18,037 bases of DNA. Origin: JARRRD01 sp037381085. Lineage in GTDB: Bacteria > Nitrospirota > Thermodesulfovibrionia > Thermodesulfovibrionales > UBA6898. Shown here piece after piece: positions 1 through 7,360 of this stretch. A model generated the notes under the pieces. That model was given only the letters and a program-made list of their open reading frames with translations. It searched no databases and was not told the origin of the DNA. Every line of letters begins with the position of its first letter. Position 1 is the stretch's first letter. A program made the position numbers and the translations under genes. Where the stretch lies: the NCBI GenBank assembly GCA_037381085.1, contig JARRRD010000025.1:1-18037 (forward strand), read 5' to 3'.

Positions 1-31
1 ATCCAAACCGATTTAAACGAATATACACTTT

Positions 32-547
32 ATGTCACTCTTAAAGATATTTATGAAAAACAGAGTCAGGATCACCGCCATGATTTACGGCAGGTACAGA
101 TACGGCCTCTGCCTTTTCGTGCTCGCTGCCCTCACCGATATGCTTGACGGACTGTTCGCAAGACTCACGGACCAGAAGACCGCTCTCGGGACCTTCCTTG
201 ATCCGCTGGCCGACAAATTTCTCCTTGTGTCGTCCTTCATCCTTTTTTCCGTGTACGGCTGGATACCCAGATGGTTTACCGTCATCGTCATCAGCAGGGA
301 CCTGATTGTCGTGATAGGGTGGTTTCTATTATACTTAGTCACCCAGAATTCGAGGGTCGAGCCGGTTCTGCTGGGAAAGCTGGCTATTGCGCTGGAACTC
401 GCAATGCTGGCATATGTTCTCCTGGGTCTGAACTTTTCCGGCCTGCCTCCGGTGCCCGGCTTTGTCCTGCTTCTGATCGCGGCCGTAACAGCCGGCTCGG
501 GACTTCAATATATTTACAAAGGATTTAAGATAACCAATGCCTTCTAG
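32..547 (+). CDS. pgsA: CDP-alcohol phosphatidyltransferase, PgsA-like
   Basis: Integral membrane enzyme of the CDP-alcohol phosphatidyltransferase family. It most likely transfers a phosphatidyl group from CDP-diacylglycerol to glycerol-3-phosphate, the committed step to phosphatidylglycerol. The full family signature D-x2-D-G-x2-A-R-x8-G-x3-D-x3-D is present at residues 36-61 (D36, D39, G40, A43, R44, G53, D57, D61), followed by several hydrophobic helices. At 171 residues it is slightly short. The start is doubtful: an in-frame stop at 14-16 blocks extension, no Shine-Dalgarno lies before 32, and the usual N-terminal N-[IL]-P-N-x-L-T-x-x-R-I segment is barely recognisable. The ATG at 80 has AGGA eight bases upstream, but starting there would remove the first helix. 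The 3' end overlaps the next gene by 11 bases. The family is certain; the exact alcohol substrate is inferred from similarity to PgsA. Confidence 0.8.
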   Translation: MSLLKIFMKNRVRITAMIYGRYRYGLCLFVLAALTDMLDGLFARLTDQKTALGTFLDPLADKFLLVSSFILFSVYGWIPRWFTVIVISRDLIVVIGWFLLYLVTQNSRVEPVLLGKLAIALELAMLAYVLLGLNFSGLPPVPGFVLLLIAAVTAGSGLQYIYKGFKITNAF

Positions 548-1856
548 GACCGGAATAGAAGTCGAAAGCGTGCTGCCCGGCGGTCTTGCCGAAAAGGGCG
601 GACTTCGCCGCGGCGACATGATTACCTTTCTGAACCGTCACCCCCTGCATGACGTAATCGATTTCATGTTCTACAGATCGGAAGAACTTGAAATAGAATT
701 CTTAAGAGGCGGGACAAGAAGAAAGATAGCGATCACCGTCGACGGCGGGAATGACATAGGCCTGACCATTAAACCCTTCAAGGTAAAGACCTGCAGGAAC
801 AACTGTATATTCTGTTTCGTAAAGCAGTTGCCCAAAGGCCTGAGGAAACCCCTCTACGTGAAGGACGAGGACTACAGGTTGTCCTTTCTTTACGGCAATT
901 ACATGACCCTTTCCAATATGGACCCGAAAGACAGGAAGAGAATTGTGGAACAGCGATTAAGCCCGCTGTTCATATCGGTTCATACGACAAACAGGGCCCT
1001 CCGCAACAAGATGATCGGGAACCCTAAGGCCGCCGACATCATGCGGGAACTCAAATTTTTTACTGAAAACAAGATCAGGGTCCATACACAGATCGTTCTT
1101 TGTCCGGGCTATAACGACGGGAAGGAGCTCCAGAATACCATCAGGGACCTCCACAAGTTCTATCCCTATGTCGCCTCGATAGCCGTCGTGCCGGTCGGAC
1201 TGACGATGCATGCCCGCCACCCCTTCAGCCCGTTGTCGAAAGACGACGCCTCACGTGCAATAAGGACGGTGGAGTCTTTCCAGAAGAGGTTCAGGAAAAG
1301 ACACGGGGACCCCATCGTCTATTGCGCCGATGAAATGTATATAAAGGCGGAACAGCCCTTTCCGGCCCTGAGGGATTACGGCACGCTGCCCCAGATAGAA
1401 AACGGTGTGGGCATGGTACCGCTTTTCATCAGCCGGTCCAGGAAAGTGAAGTTCCCCAAGCAGGCGGCCCAGGGGGACCTCTTCCTGACATTTACGGGGA
1501 CGTCGTTTTATCCTTTTCTGAGAAAGTTCACCGACCGTATCTCGGAAAGAGAAGGCGTTGGCATAGACGTTATAGAGGTCGAAAACAACTTTTTTGGGCC
1601 GACAGTCACCGTAACGGGGCTCCTCACAGGCCGGGACGTCGTAAGATCGCTGCACGATATCACAGTCTCTTACAGGGCACTGCTTGTTCCGGACGTAGCA
1701 CTGAAGGAAGATGAAGACGTGTTTCTCGACGACGTGTCGCTGGGCGACATCGAGGAAGCGACGGGGCTTAAAACCGTGAGGACCGAGGCGACTCCTCAGG
1801 GTCTTGTGGATGCGATCGTCGGAATGAGAACCGGGACTGCCGGGAATCGCAAATAA
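537..1856 (+). CDS. PDZ / radical-SAM / DUF512 family protein
   Basis: Member of the DUF512 family of putative radical-SAM iron-sulphur proteins, whose reaction is unknown. Domains in order: a PDZ-like segment (about 5-60, with PGGLAEKGGLRRGD giving the binding-loop pattern), a radical-SAM-type cluster motif C86-x3-C90-x2-C93 followed by FVKQLPKGLRKPLY, a TIM-barrel-like middle (about 95-260), and the DUF512 C-terminus with a GTSFYPFL segment. The 439-residue length is normal. The family is typical of Clostridia, cyanobacteria and some Gram-negative phyla. The start codon lies inside the end of the phosphatidyltransferase gene, with AAAGGA thirteen bases upstream, which suggests translational coupling. 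Sitting between a phospholipid gene and aroE does not reveal its substrate. Family assignment is firm; function is not known. Confidence 0.88.
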   Translation: MPSRTGIEVESVLPGGLAEKGGLRRGDMITFLNRHPLHDVIDFMFYRSEELEIEFLRGGTRRKIAITVDGGNDIGLTIKPFKVKTCRNNCIFCFVKQLPKGLRKPLYVKDEDYRLSFLYGNYMTLSNMDPKDRKRIVEQRLSPLFISVHTTNRALRNKMIGNPKAADIMRELKFFTENKIRVHTQIVLCPGYNDGKELQNTIRDLHKFYPYVASIAVVPVGLTMHARHPFSPLSKDDASRAIRTVESFQKRFRKRHGDPIVYCADEMYIKAEQPFPALRDYGTLPQIENGVGMVPLFISRSRKVKFPKQAAQGDLFLTFTGTSFYPFLRKFTDRISEREGVGIDVIEVENNFFGPTVTVTGLLTGRDVVRSLHDITVSYRALLVPDVALKEDEDVFLDDVSLGDIEEATGLKTVRTEATPQGLVDAIVGMRTGTAGNRK

Positions 1857-1881
1857 AGACGGCCGGGAAAGGATGGCGACA

Positions 1882-2709
1882 ATGCATATTGGCGGCAAGA
1901 CAAAGATAACGGGACTTTTCGGCTACCCTGTCGAGCATACGCTGTCGCCCTCCATGCACAATGCCGCTTTTGAACATCTCGGGCTGGATTACTGCTACCT
2001 GCCCTTCCTTGTCCACCCGGACTTCCTCAGGCAGGCTGTCGATGCCGTGAGGGCGCTGAACATGACGGGCGTGAACATAACGGTGCCACACAAGGAGGCG
2101 GTCATTCCGCTTCTGGACAGCGTGGACGAAGAAGCTGCTTTTATAGGGGCGGTTAACACAATAGTGAATTCGGAAGGCAGGCTGAAAGGCTACAACACCG
2201 ACGGGAGGGGGTTCATGCGCTCCCTTTCGGAAAACGGCATCTCCGTCGAAAACGAGCAAGTGCTCATAGTCGGTGCGGGAGGGGCATCAAGAGCCATCAG
2301 TTATTACCTGAGCGAAAAGGCCGAAACCCTTTATCTGCATGACGTTGCGCAGAACAGGATGGACAGCCTTGTTTCGGACCTCCGGAAGATCAGGTCCAAT
2401 GTTTCGTCATATGGACAGATGACAAACCTCGGGTCGTTTGACGTCATAATCAATGCCACACCGCTTGGCCTGAAAGCCGGCGACCCTCTTCCCTTCGATG
2501 TTTCCACCCTGCCCCCCGGCCACACCGTATGTGACCTTATATACAGAAAGACGCGCCTACTCGAAGAAGCGGCGAAGAAGGGCTGCCGGACAATGGACGG
2601 CCTGGGGATGCTCCTTTGGCAGGGTGTGCTCGCCTTCGAGCTCTGGACCTCCGCCGTCCCCCCTGTCGATCTCATGAGAAATGCACTTCTCAAGGGTACC
2701 GGGCAATAA
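1882..2709 (+). CDS. aroE: Shikimate dehydrogenase
   Basis: NADPH-dependent reduction of 3-dehydroshikimate to shikimate, the fourth step of the shikimate pathway to aromatic amino acids; cytoplasmic. Visible hallmarks, numbered from this start: substrate-binding SPSMHN near residue 22; catalytic lysine K71 in NITVPHKE; partner aspartate D107 in NTDGRGF; Rossmann dinucleotide loop GAGGAS at about 131-136; NATPLGL and DLIYRKT toward the end. Length 275 is normal. I chose the ATG at 1882 because AAAGGA (1868-1873) then sits eight bases upstream; the ATG at 1873 overlaps that site and would add only three residues. The gene follows the DUF512 gene closely. Its stop is followed immediately by a sigma-54-type promoter for the next operon. 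I see nothing unusual in the protein. Confidence 0.95.
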   Translation: MHIGGKTKITGLFGYPVEHTLSPSMHNAAFEHLGLDYCYLPFLVHPDFLRQAVDAVRALNMTGVNITVPHKEAVIPLLDSVDEEAAFIGAVNTIVNSEGRLKGYNTDGRGFMRSLSENGISVENEQVLIVGAGGASRAISYYLSEKAETLYLHDVAQNRMDSLVSDLRKIRSNVSSYGQMTNLGSFDVIINATPLGLKAGDPLPFDVSTLPPGHTVCDLIYRKTRLLEEAAKKGCRTMDGLGMLLWQGVLAFELWTSAVPPVDLMRNALLKGTGQ

Positions 2710-2710
2710 C

Positions 2711-2726
2711 TGGCACATAATTTGCC
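2711..2726 (+). promoter_or_regulatory. Sigma-54 (-24/-12) promoter for the lptC-rpoN operon
   Basis: TGGCACATAATTTGCC matches the sigma-54 consensus TGGCAC-N5-TTGC exactly at all ten specified bases. The GG (2712-2713) and GC (2724-2725) are separated by the required ten bases. It begins two bases after the aroE stop codon and faces lptC. Transcription would start near 2737. A sigma-54 promoter needs an enhancer-binding activator whose site would lie upstream, inside aroE; I could not identify one. rpoN is the fourth gene of the operon this promoter would drive. Confidence 0.72.
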
Positions 2727-2750
2727 TTTACTTACAGACAACCATATGAT
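2722..2750 (+). promoter_or_regulatory. Sigma-70-like promoter overlapping the sigma-54 site
   Basis: TTGCCT (2722-2727), a 17-base spacer and TATGAT (2745-2750) resemble a housekeeping promoter, with four and five of six consensus bases. The -35 shares bases with the sigma-54 -12 element, so the two holoenzymes could not bind together. Transcription would begin near 2757, just before the ATG at 2761. Confidence 0.45.
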
Positions 2751-3273
2751 AAAATTTTTTATGGAACGCGCTTTACTTATTATCTTTCTAATGGTGCTTT
2801 TTTCCCTCTTTTTCTACTTTTCAAGAGACCGGGGCAGGACAGCGTTCGGCGTCCGGCAGGCCGGTGATTCCTATATGGAGGGAGTAAGAATAGTCAACAG
2901 GAAAAACGGGAAGCGGGACTGGGTGCTGACGGCGGACCGGGCGGATATCGCGGCGGACGGCCGGGTTGCATACCTGAAAAACATAGAGATAAAGATCGAG
3001 GGGCGAGGGGTCACCGTGTACGCCGATAAGGGCAGCTACGACATCGACGGCAAGAACCTCACCCTTGACGGCAGGACCGTGGCAAAGGGGGACTCCTATT
3101 CGATTACCTCGCAGAACGTGGAGTTCAACAGTGCAAAGGACAGCCTGGCCACAGACGGGAAGGTATACATAAAGGGGAAGAAATTCAGAGTCAACGGTAA
3201 AGGCATGGCTGTGGACAACGCGGCGCACAAAGTGAGGATTCTCAGGGATGTTAAAGCGGTCTTTTATAATTAG
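2746..3273 (+). CDS. lptC: LPS export protein LptC
   Basis: Single-span inner-membrane protein that receives lipopolysaccharide from the LptBFG transporter and passes it to LptA. A hydrophobic helix (about residues 8-25 from this start) is followed by a periplasmic beta-jellyroll typical of the LptC/OstA superfamily, rich in alternating strands such as VYADKGSYDIDGKNLTLDG. It is about 175 residues, normal for LptC. The start is uncertain: an in-frame TTG at 2722 lies within the promoter elements and is unlikely; ATGs at 2746 and 2761 both keep the membrane anchor, and neither has a Shine-Dalgarno. If the sigma-70-like promoter is used, 2761 would be nearly leaderless. The gene overlaps lptA by 26 bases. 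Assignment rests on fold-like pattern and on the lptA-lptB context; direct sequence identity in this family is always low. Confidence 0.85.
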   Translation: MIKFFMERALLIIFLMVLFSLFFYFSRDRGRTAFGVRQAGDSYMEGVRIVNRKNGKRDWVLTADRADIAADGRVAYLKNIEIKIEGRGVTVYADKGSYDIDGKNLTLDGRTVAKGDSYSITSQNVEFNSAKDSLATDGKVYIKGKKFRVNGKGMAVDNAAHKVRILRDVKAVFYN

Positions 3274-3721
3274 TCTGGGCATCGCCTTGCTGGTTCTCGC
3301 ACCCCTCGCCGCTTCAGCGGCGCCGAAGCCGCAGGTAAAGGGGCCGATCACGATCACTTCCGAGACCCTCACGGCCGACAACAAGGCTCATACGGCCCTT
3401 TTCGAGAAAAACGTTGTCGCTAAAACTCCGAATATGACGCTGTATGCCGACAGCATGCTTGTGTTTTACACGGAGAAGGGGGGCAATGTTACCAAGATAG
3501 AGGCGACCGGTAATGTCAGGCTTTATAAAGACACGCGTGTCATCACTTCGCAGAAGGCCACATATTTTGCGGACCAGGACAAGGTGGTCTTTACCGGAGG
3601 GCCTCGGGCTGTAGACGGGGAAAATGTTGTTACCGGCACGACGATGACATATTTTATCGCCGAAGACCGCTCGTACGTTGAACACGGCAAGGTCATTCTC
3701 AAGAACGGCGGGGTGCGCTGA
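3248..3721 (+). CDS. lptA: LPS transport periplasmic protein LptA
   Basis: Periplasmic protein of the OstA/LptA family that bridges the inner and outer membranes and carries lipopolysaccharide. A clear signal peptide (KR followed by a hydrophobic core, then ASA) should be cleaved after about A24. The mature part repeats the LptA pattern: release from ITITSETLTADNK into strands such as MTLYADSMLVFY and KATYFADQDKVVFTGG. At 157 residues it is slightly shorter than E. coli LptA, which is usual outside Proteobacteria. The start overlaps the end of lptC, with a GTGAGGA element about ten bases upstream. The stop codon abuts the lptB start with no gap, so the two are probably translated together. 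Confidence 0.9.
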   Translation: MLKRSFIISLGIALLVLAPLAASAAPKPQVKGPITITSETLTADNKAHTALFEKNVVAKTPNMTLYADSMLVFYTEKGGNVTKIEATGNVRLYKDTRVITSQKATYFADQDKVVFTGGPRAVDGENVVTGTTMTYFIAEDRSYVEHGKVILKNGGVR

Positions 3722-4444
3722 ATGCATTTACTCGAAGTAAAAGGCCTGTATAAGTCATACAAGAAAAAAGTGGTGATCAGGAATATAGACCTCCATGTCG
3801 CCACGGGTGAAATAGTCGGTCTGCTCGGGCCGAACGGGGCCGGGAAGACCACAACTTTTTACAGCATCCTGGGACTTGTGAGGCCTGAAAAGGGAAGTAT
3901 TTATCTGGATGGAAGCGATATAAGCGGGCTGCCGATGTACAAGCGGGCCACGATGGGAATCAGCTATCTTCCACAGGAACCCTCCATCTTCAGAAAACTT
4001 TCCGTGGAGGACAACCTGAGGGCGGTAATCGAGATAGCAGGTGTAACGGGCGGAGACGTTGAGGCCGAAGTATCGCGACTGCTCCGGGAATTCAATCTCG
4101 AAGAGTTCTCAGCAAGGAACGGATACAGGCTTTCAGGCGGCGAGCGGAGACGCGCCGAGATCGCCAGGGCAATTGCCACAAAGCCCACCTTCATACTCTT
4201 CGACGAACCCTTTGCCGGAATAGACCCCCTCGCCATTATCGAGTTGAAGAAGATGCTGACATACCTGAGAGACAAGGGACTGGGAATAATCATTACCGAT
4301 CACAATGTAAGGGAGACTCTGTCCGTTACCGACCGCGCGTATATAATAAGCTGCGGCGAGATTCTCGAGGAGGGGACACCGGATGAACTGGTGGTGGCCC
4401 CAAAGGTGCGGGAAGTTTATCTCGGTGAGGAGTTCAGACTTTAA
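3722..4444 (+). CDS. lptB: LPS export ABC transporter ATPase LptB
   Basis: Cytoplasmic ATPase that powers lipopolysaccharide extraction by LptB2FG. All ABC motifs are intact: Walker A GPNGAGKT (36-43), Q-loop Q85, signature LSGGE (137-141), Walker B FILFDE (157-162) and H-loop H194. The signature is followed by RRRAEIARA and DEPFAGIDP, as in LptB rather than in general importers. Length 240 is standard. The gene starts directly after the lptA stop. Its own stop overlaps the rpoN start in TAATG. The permease genes lptF and lptG are not in this window, so the transporter is completed from elsewhere. Confidence 0.96.
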   Translation: MHLLEVKGLYKSYKKKVVIRNIDLHVATGEIVGLLGPNGAGKTTTFYSILGLVRPEKGSIYLDGSDISGLPMYKRATMGISYLPQEPSIFRKLSVEDNLRAVIEIAGVTGGDVEAEVSRLLREFNLEEFSARNGYRLSGGERRRAEIARAIATKPTFILFDEPFAGIDPLAIIELKKMLTYLRDKGLGIIITDHNVRETLSVTDRAYIISCGEILEEGTPDELVVAPKVREVYLGEEFRL

Positions 4445-5874
4445 TGGCGCTCGAAGGCAGGCTGGAACTCAAACTTTCGCAGAAACTGGTGCTGACGCCC
4501 CAGTTGCAGATGGCGATCAAGCTGTTACAGATGCCCCAGCTCGAATTGTCCCAGGCCCTTAATCAGGAACTGACGGAGAATCCCTTTCTGGAGGAAGCGG
4601 CCGATTCCCAGACAGAGGAGTATACGGGAGAGGAAAAGGAAACTCTTGAGGTTTCCCAGGAAAATGACGACACCGAAATGCCCCTCGAAAAACTGATAAC
4701 CTTCGCCTCGGAGGATTATTTCGATGAGAGGAGCTACGACGGCAGGGATCTCGGTTACTTTACGCCGGGGAACGTAACACAGCCTTCTTTCGAGTATTTT
4801 CTCAGCTCGTCCTCCGACCTTTTCGATCATCTCATCTGGCAGCTCCGTCTCTCGAGGGAGAGCGAGCCTGTCAGGAATGCCGGGGAAATCATTATCGGCA
4901 ATATCGACGAGAACGGATACCTCAAGATTTCCGACGAGGAAATAATGGAGCTGGCCCCCGCGGACATGGAAACGGTTCAAAGGGCACTGAGACTCGTTCA
5001 GAGCTTTGACCCGCCGGGAATTGCTGCCAGGGATATCAGGGAATGCCTGCTGATTCAGCTGAAAGCGCTTGATCTTCAGGGATCTCTGCCGGAGAAACTG
5101 GTCACGGAAAACCTTGACATGATCGGGAAGAGAAAATACGCGCAGATGGCAAGCACCCACGGAGTACCACTGGAAAAAATCATGGCGGCGGTGAAGGTAA
5201 TAGAAGGGCTTGATCCGAAACCCGGAAGGAATTTCGCTTCGTCTCCGGCCAATTATATTACACCTGATGTCTATATAATAAAGACGGAAAGCGGCTACCA
5301 GATAGTCCTCAATGACGAGGGTCTGCCCAAAATACGTATCAACAATTATTATCAGCGTCTGCTCGCCAAGAGGAATTCCATCCCGAAAGAAGACAGGCAG
5401 TTCCTGGAGGACAAGCTCCGTTCAGCGATCTGGCTCATGAAGAGCCTGGATCAGAGGAACAAGACGATCTACCGGGTAACAGACAGCATACTCACTTTCC
5501 AGAAGGATTTTTTCGACAAGGGGGTAAATGCTTTAAGGCCGCTTAACCTCAAGGATATCGCGGCGGAACTCAGCCTCCATGAAAGCACGATCAGCAGGGT
5601 AACGTCGAACAAGTATCTTTCCTGCCCCCGGGGGATCTACAGTTTCAGATTCTTCTTCAGCAACGCCATACCCAGTGAAGCGGGCAGCATCTCTTCAACC
5701 ACCGTAAAGGACATGATCAGAAAGATCATTGCAGAGGAGGACACGCGAAAGCCCCTGAGTGACATGAAGATTGTGGATATATTCAGGAGCCAGGACATAA
5801 CCATCGCGAGGAGGACCGTTGCCAAATACAGGGAAGAGCTGAAGATACCAGCGCAGAGCCAGAGAAAAAGATAA
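4444..5874 (+). CDS. rpoN: RNA polymerase sigma-54 factor RpoN
   Basis: Alternative sigma factor that directs RNA polymerase to -24/-12 promoters and needs an AAA+ activator to open them. Region I (1-50) is Gln/Leu-rich, with LVLTPQLQMAIKLLQMPQLE for activator contact. Region II (about 51-100) is short and acidic. The core-binding region follows, with NIDENGYL and FDPPGIAARDIRE. The helix-turn-helix lies at about 367-390 (LKDIAAELSLHESTISR). The RpoN box ARRTVAKYRE (455-464), which reads the -24 element, is perfect. Length 476 is normal. Start and lptB stop overlap by one base. A sigma-54-type promoter about 1.7 kb upstream at the head of the operon suggests autoregulation. Placement after lptB is also seen in Proteobacteria. 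Confidence 0.97.
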   Translation: MALEGRLELKLSQKLVLTPQLQMAIKLLQMPQLELSQALNQELTENPFLEEAADSQTEEYTGEEKETLEVSQENDDTEMPLEKLITFASEDYFDERSYDGRDLGYFTPGNVTQPSFEYFLSSSSDLFDHLIWQLRLSRESEPVRNAGEIIIGNIDENGYLKISDEEIMELAPADMETVQRALRLVQSFDPPGIAARDIRECLLIQLKALDLQGSLPEKLVTENLDMIGKRKYAQMASTHGVPLEKIMAAVKVIEGLDPKPGRNFASSPANYITPDVYIIKTESGYQIVLNDEGLPKIRINNYYQRLLAKRNSIPKEDRQFLEDKLRSAIWLMKSLDQRNKTIYRVTDSILTFQKDFFDKGVNALRPLNLKDIAAELSLHESTISRVTSNKYLSCPRGIYSFRFFFSNAIPSEAGSISSTTVKDMIRKIIAEEDTRKPLSDMKIVDIFRSQDITIARRTVAKYREELKIPAQSQRKR

Positions 5875-5909
5875 CACCAATTCCAGTCTGTTAAGCCAAG
5901 GAGGAAACA

Positions 5910-6437
5910 ATGAACGTCATAGTCAACGGAAGGCACCTGGAAGTTACGCCGGCATTGAAAAGCTATGCGGAAGAGAAGGTGAGGAAATTCGAGCGTTACC
6001 TGTCCGAGATATCGGAGGCCGTGGTAACCCTGAGCATAGAAAAAAAGTACCGCCACAAGGCGGAGGTCCTCCTGAGAGTAAACGGATATCTGATACAGGC
6101 AGAGGGCGTTACCGACGAAATTTATGCCTCCATAGACGAAGTTTCGGAAAAACTCGAAAGACAGGTAAAGAAGTACAAAGAAAAACTTGTCTCGCACAGA
6201 AAGGGCGGGGCCAAGCCGGCTGACAATCTCCCGAAAGCTTCGCCTCCCCAGGAAACGGGCAGGATAATAAAGAACAAACGTTTCGAACTGAAACCCATGA
6301 GTCCGGATGAGGCCTCCATGCAAATGGAACTCCTCGACAAGGACTTTTTCGTCTTCATAAATGACATAAGTTCCAGCATCAATGTCATCTACCGGCGGCG
6401 GGACGGCAATTTCGGCCTGATAGAACCCGCCCAGTGA
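5910..6437 (+). CDS. hpf: Ribosome hibernation promoting factor, long form
   Basis: Binds the 30S decoding centre and joins two ribosomes into inactive 100S dimers in slow growth. The N-terminal S30AE domain (about 1-95) carries the basic helix RKFERYL and the tract EVSEKLERQVKKYKEKL. A polar linker (about 96-120) leads to the C-terminal dimerisation domain (about 122-175), with KPMSPDEASMQMELLDKDFFVF and NVIYRRRDGNFGLI. Presence of both domains and length 175 mark it as long HPF rather than short HPF or YfiA. AAGGAGG (5898-5904) sits five bases before the ATG, the best ribosome binding site in the operon. High protein output independent of upstream translation is therefore likely. It lies between rpoN and rapZ, as in many Gram-negative rpoN operons, but ptsN is absent. 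Confidence 0.95.
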   Translation: MNVIVNGRHLEVTPALKSYAEEKVRKFERYLSEISEAVVTLSIEKKYRHKAEVLLRVNGYLIQAEGVTDEIYASIDEVSEKLERQVKKYKEKLVSHRKGGAKPADNLPKASPPQETGRIIKNKRFELKPMSPDEASMQMELLDKDFFVFINDISSSINVIYRRRDGNFGLIEPAQ

Positions 6438-6447
6438 CGGGAGTTGC

Positions 6448-7347
6448 GTGAAGACCCGGAAACCGCTGTCACGCAGGACTTCACGATTCCGGGGCAGTGG
6501 TAGGAGTTCCCGGATCGTCATAATTTCGGGACTCTCCGGATCCGGCAAGACTGTCGCACTGAGGGCTGTCGAGGATCTCAATTTTTTCTGCGTGGACAAT
6601 CTTCCCGTGTCTCTCATCGGCTCTCTTATCTCCAGGATCACCGCGGATACGGAGACCAAGAACATTGCGATAGGTATCGATATCCGGGAAAAGGAGTTCC
6701 TGTCGGACATCGACAAAATACTCCACGGACTCAAGACAAAACACAGGGTGGAAATCGTCTTCCTCGAAGCAGAAACGGAGGTGCTGGTCAGAAGGTTCAA
6801 GGAGACAAGGAGACCTCATCCCCTTGCAGGCGGACTGGAAGACGCAATCAAGAAAGAACGCTCCGCACTCTCGGTCCTCAAAGACGACGCCGACAGGGTG
6901 ATAGACACCTCGTCGTTCTCTCCCCACCAGTTGCGGAAGATGATATTCTCCCTGTACGGGCCTCAAAGGGGGCTCAAGGAAATGACGGTCACGCTGATCT
7001 CCTTCGGCTTCAAGTATGGGGCACCCCAGAACATCGATCTGCTCTTCGACGTGAGGTTCCTGCCTAACCCGAACTTCGTTCCGGAACTGAAGCAAATGAA
7101 CGGCACTGACAAACCGGTTGCCGCTTATGTCTTCCGTCAGCCCGAAACGAAAGAGTTCATGAAAAAGATGAGGCAGCTTCTCGATTTTCTGATACCTCTT
7201 TATATCAAGGAAGGAAAATCATATCTCTCGATCGCGGTGGGATGCACCGGGGGGAACCATCGCTCTCCGGCCATCGTAGAAAAGATGGCGGGTTTTGTCG
7301 GCAAAGGCAATGTGGACCTCCGTGTTATCCACCGGGATATGTCGTGA
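6448..7347 (+). CDS. rapZ: RapZ/YvcJ-family nucleotide-binding protein
   Basis: P-loop protein of the RapZ (YvcJ) family. In E. coli RapZ delivers the sRNA GlmZ to RNase E and so controls GlmS; elsewhere the role is less clear. Walker A GLSGSGKT is at 28-35, followed by the family sequence ALRAVEDLNFFCVDNLP. RFKETRRPHPL marks the middle. The conserved C-terminal domain shows FGFKYG, FLPNPNFV and GCTGGNHRSP near the end. Length 299 is normal, apart from a basic Arg/Ser-rich tail of about 20 residues before the first strand. It starts with GTG, with GGGAG upstream, ten bases after hpf ends. No ptsN or HPr kinase gene accompanies it, so its usual phosphotransferase neighbours are missing here. 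Family assignment is firm; an RNase-adaptor role in this organism is only inferred. Confidence 0.93.
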   Translation: MKTRKPLSRRTSRFRGSGRSSRIVIISGLSGSGKTVALRAVEDLNFFCVDNLPVSLIGSLISRITADTETKNIAIGIDIREKEFLSDIDKILHGLKTKHRVEIVFLEAETEVLVRRFKETRRPHPLAGGLEDAIKKERSALSVLKDDADRVIDTSSFSPHQLRKMIFSLYGPQRGLKEMTVTLISFGFKYGAPQNIDLLFDVRFLPNPNFVPELKQMNGTDKPVAAYVFRQPETKEFMKKMRQLLDFLIPLYIKEGKSYLSIAVGCTGGNHRSPAIVEKMAGFVGKGNVDLRVIHRDMS

Positions 7348-7353
7348 TATAAT
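7345..7353 (+). promoter_or_regulatory. Extended -10 promoter before the cysteine desulfurase
   Basis: TGATATAAT is a perfect extended -10 element (TG-N-TATAAT) and begins on the rapZ stop codon. The -35 region at 17 bases (TTATCC) is poor, as allowed for extended -10 promoters. Transcription would start near 7360, essentially at the desulfurase ATG, giving a leaderless or almost leaderless mRNA. Confidence 0.42.
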
Positions 7354-7360
7354 ATGACGG

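Noticed and set aside
5637..6800. 387-residue minus-strand ORF across rpoN, hpf and rapZ
   Set aside because: It is a shadow of three well-recognised plus-strand genes in a compact operon.
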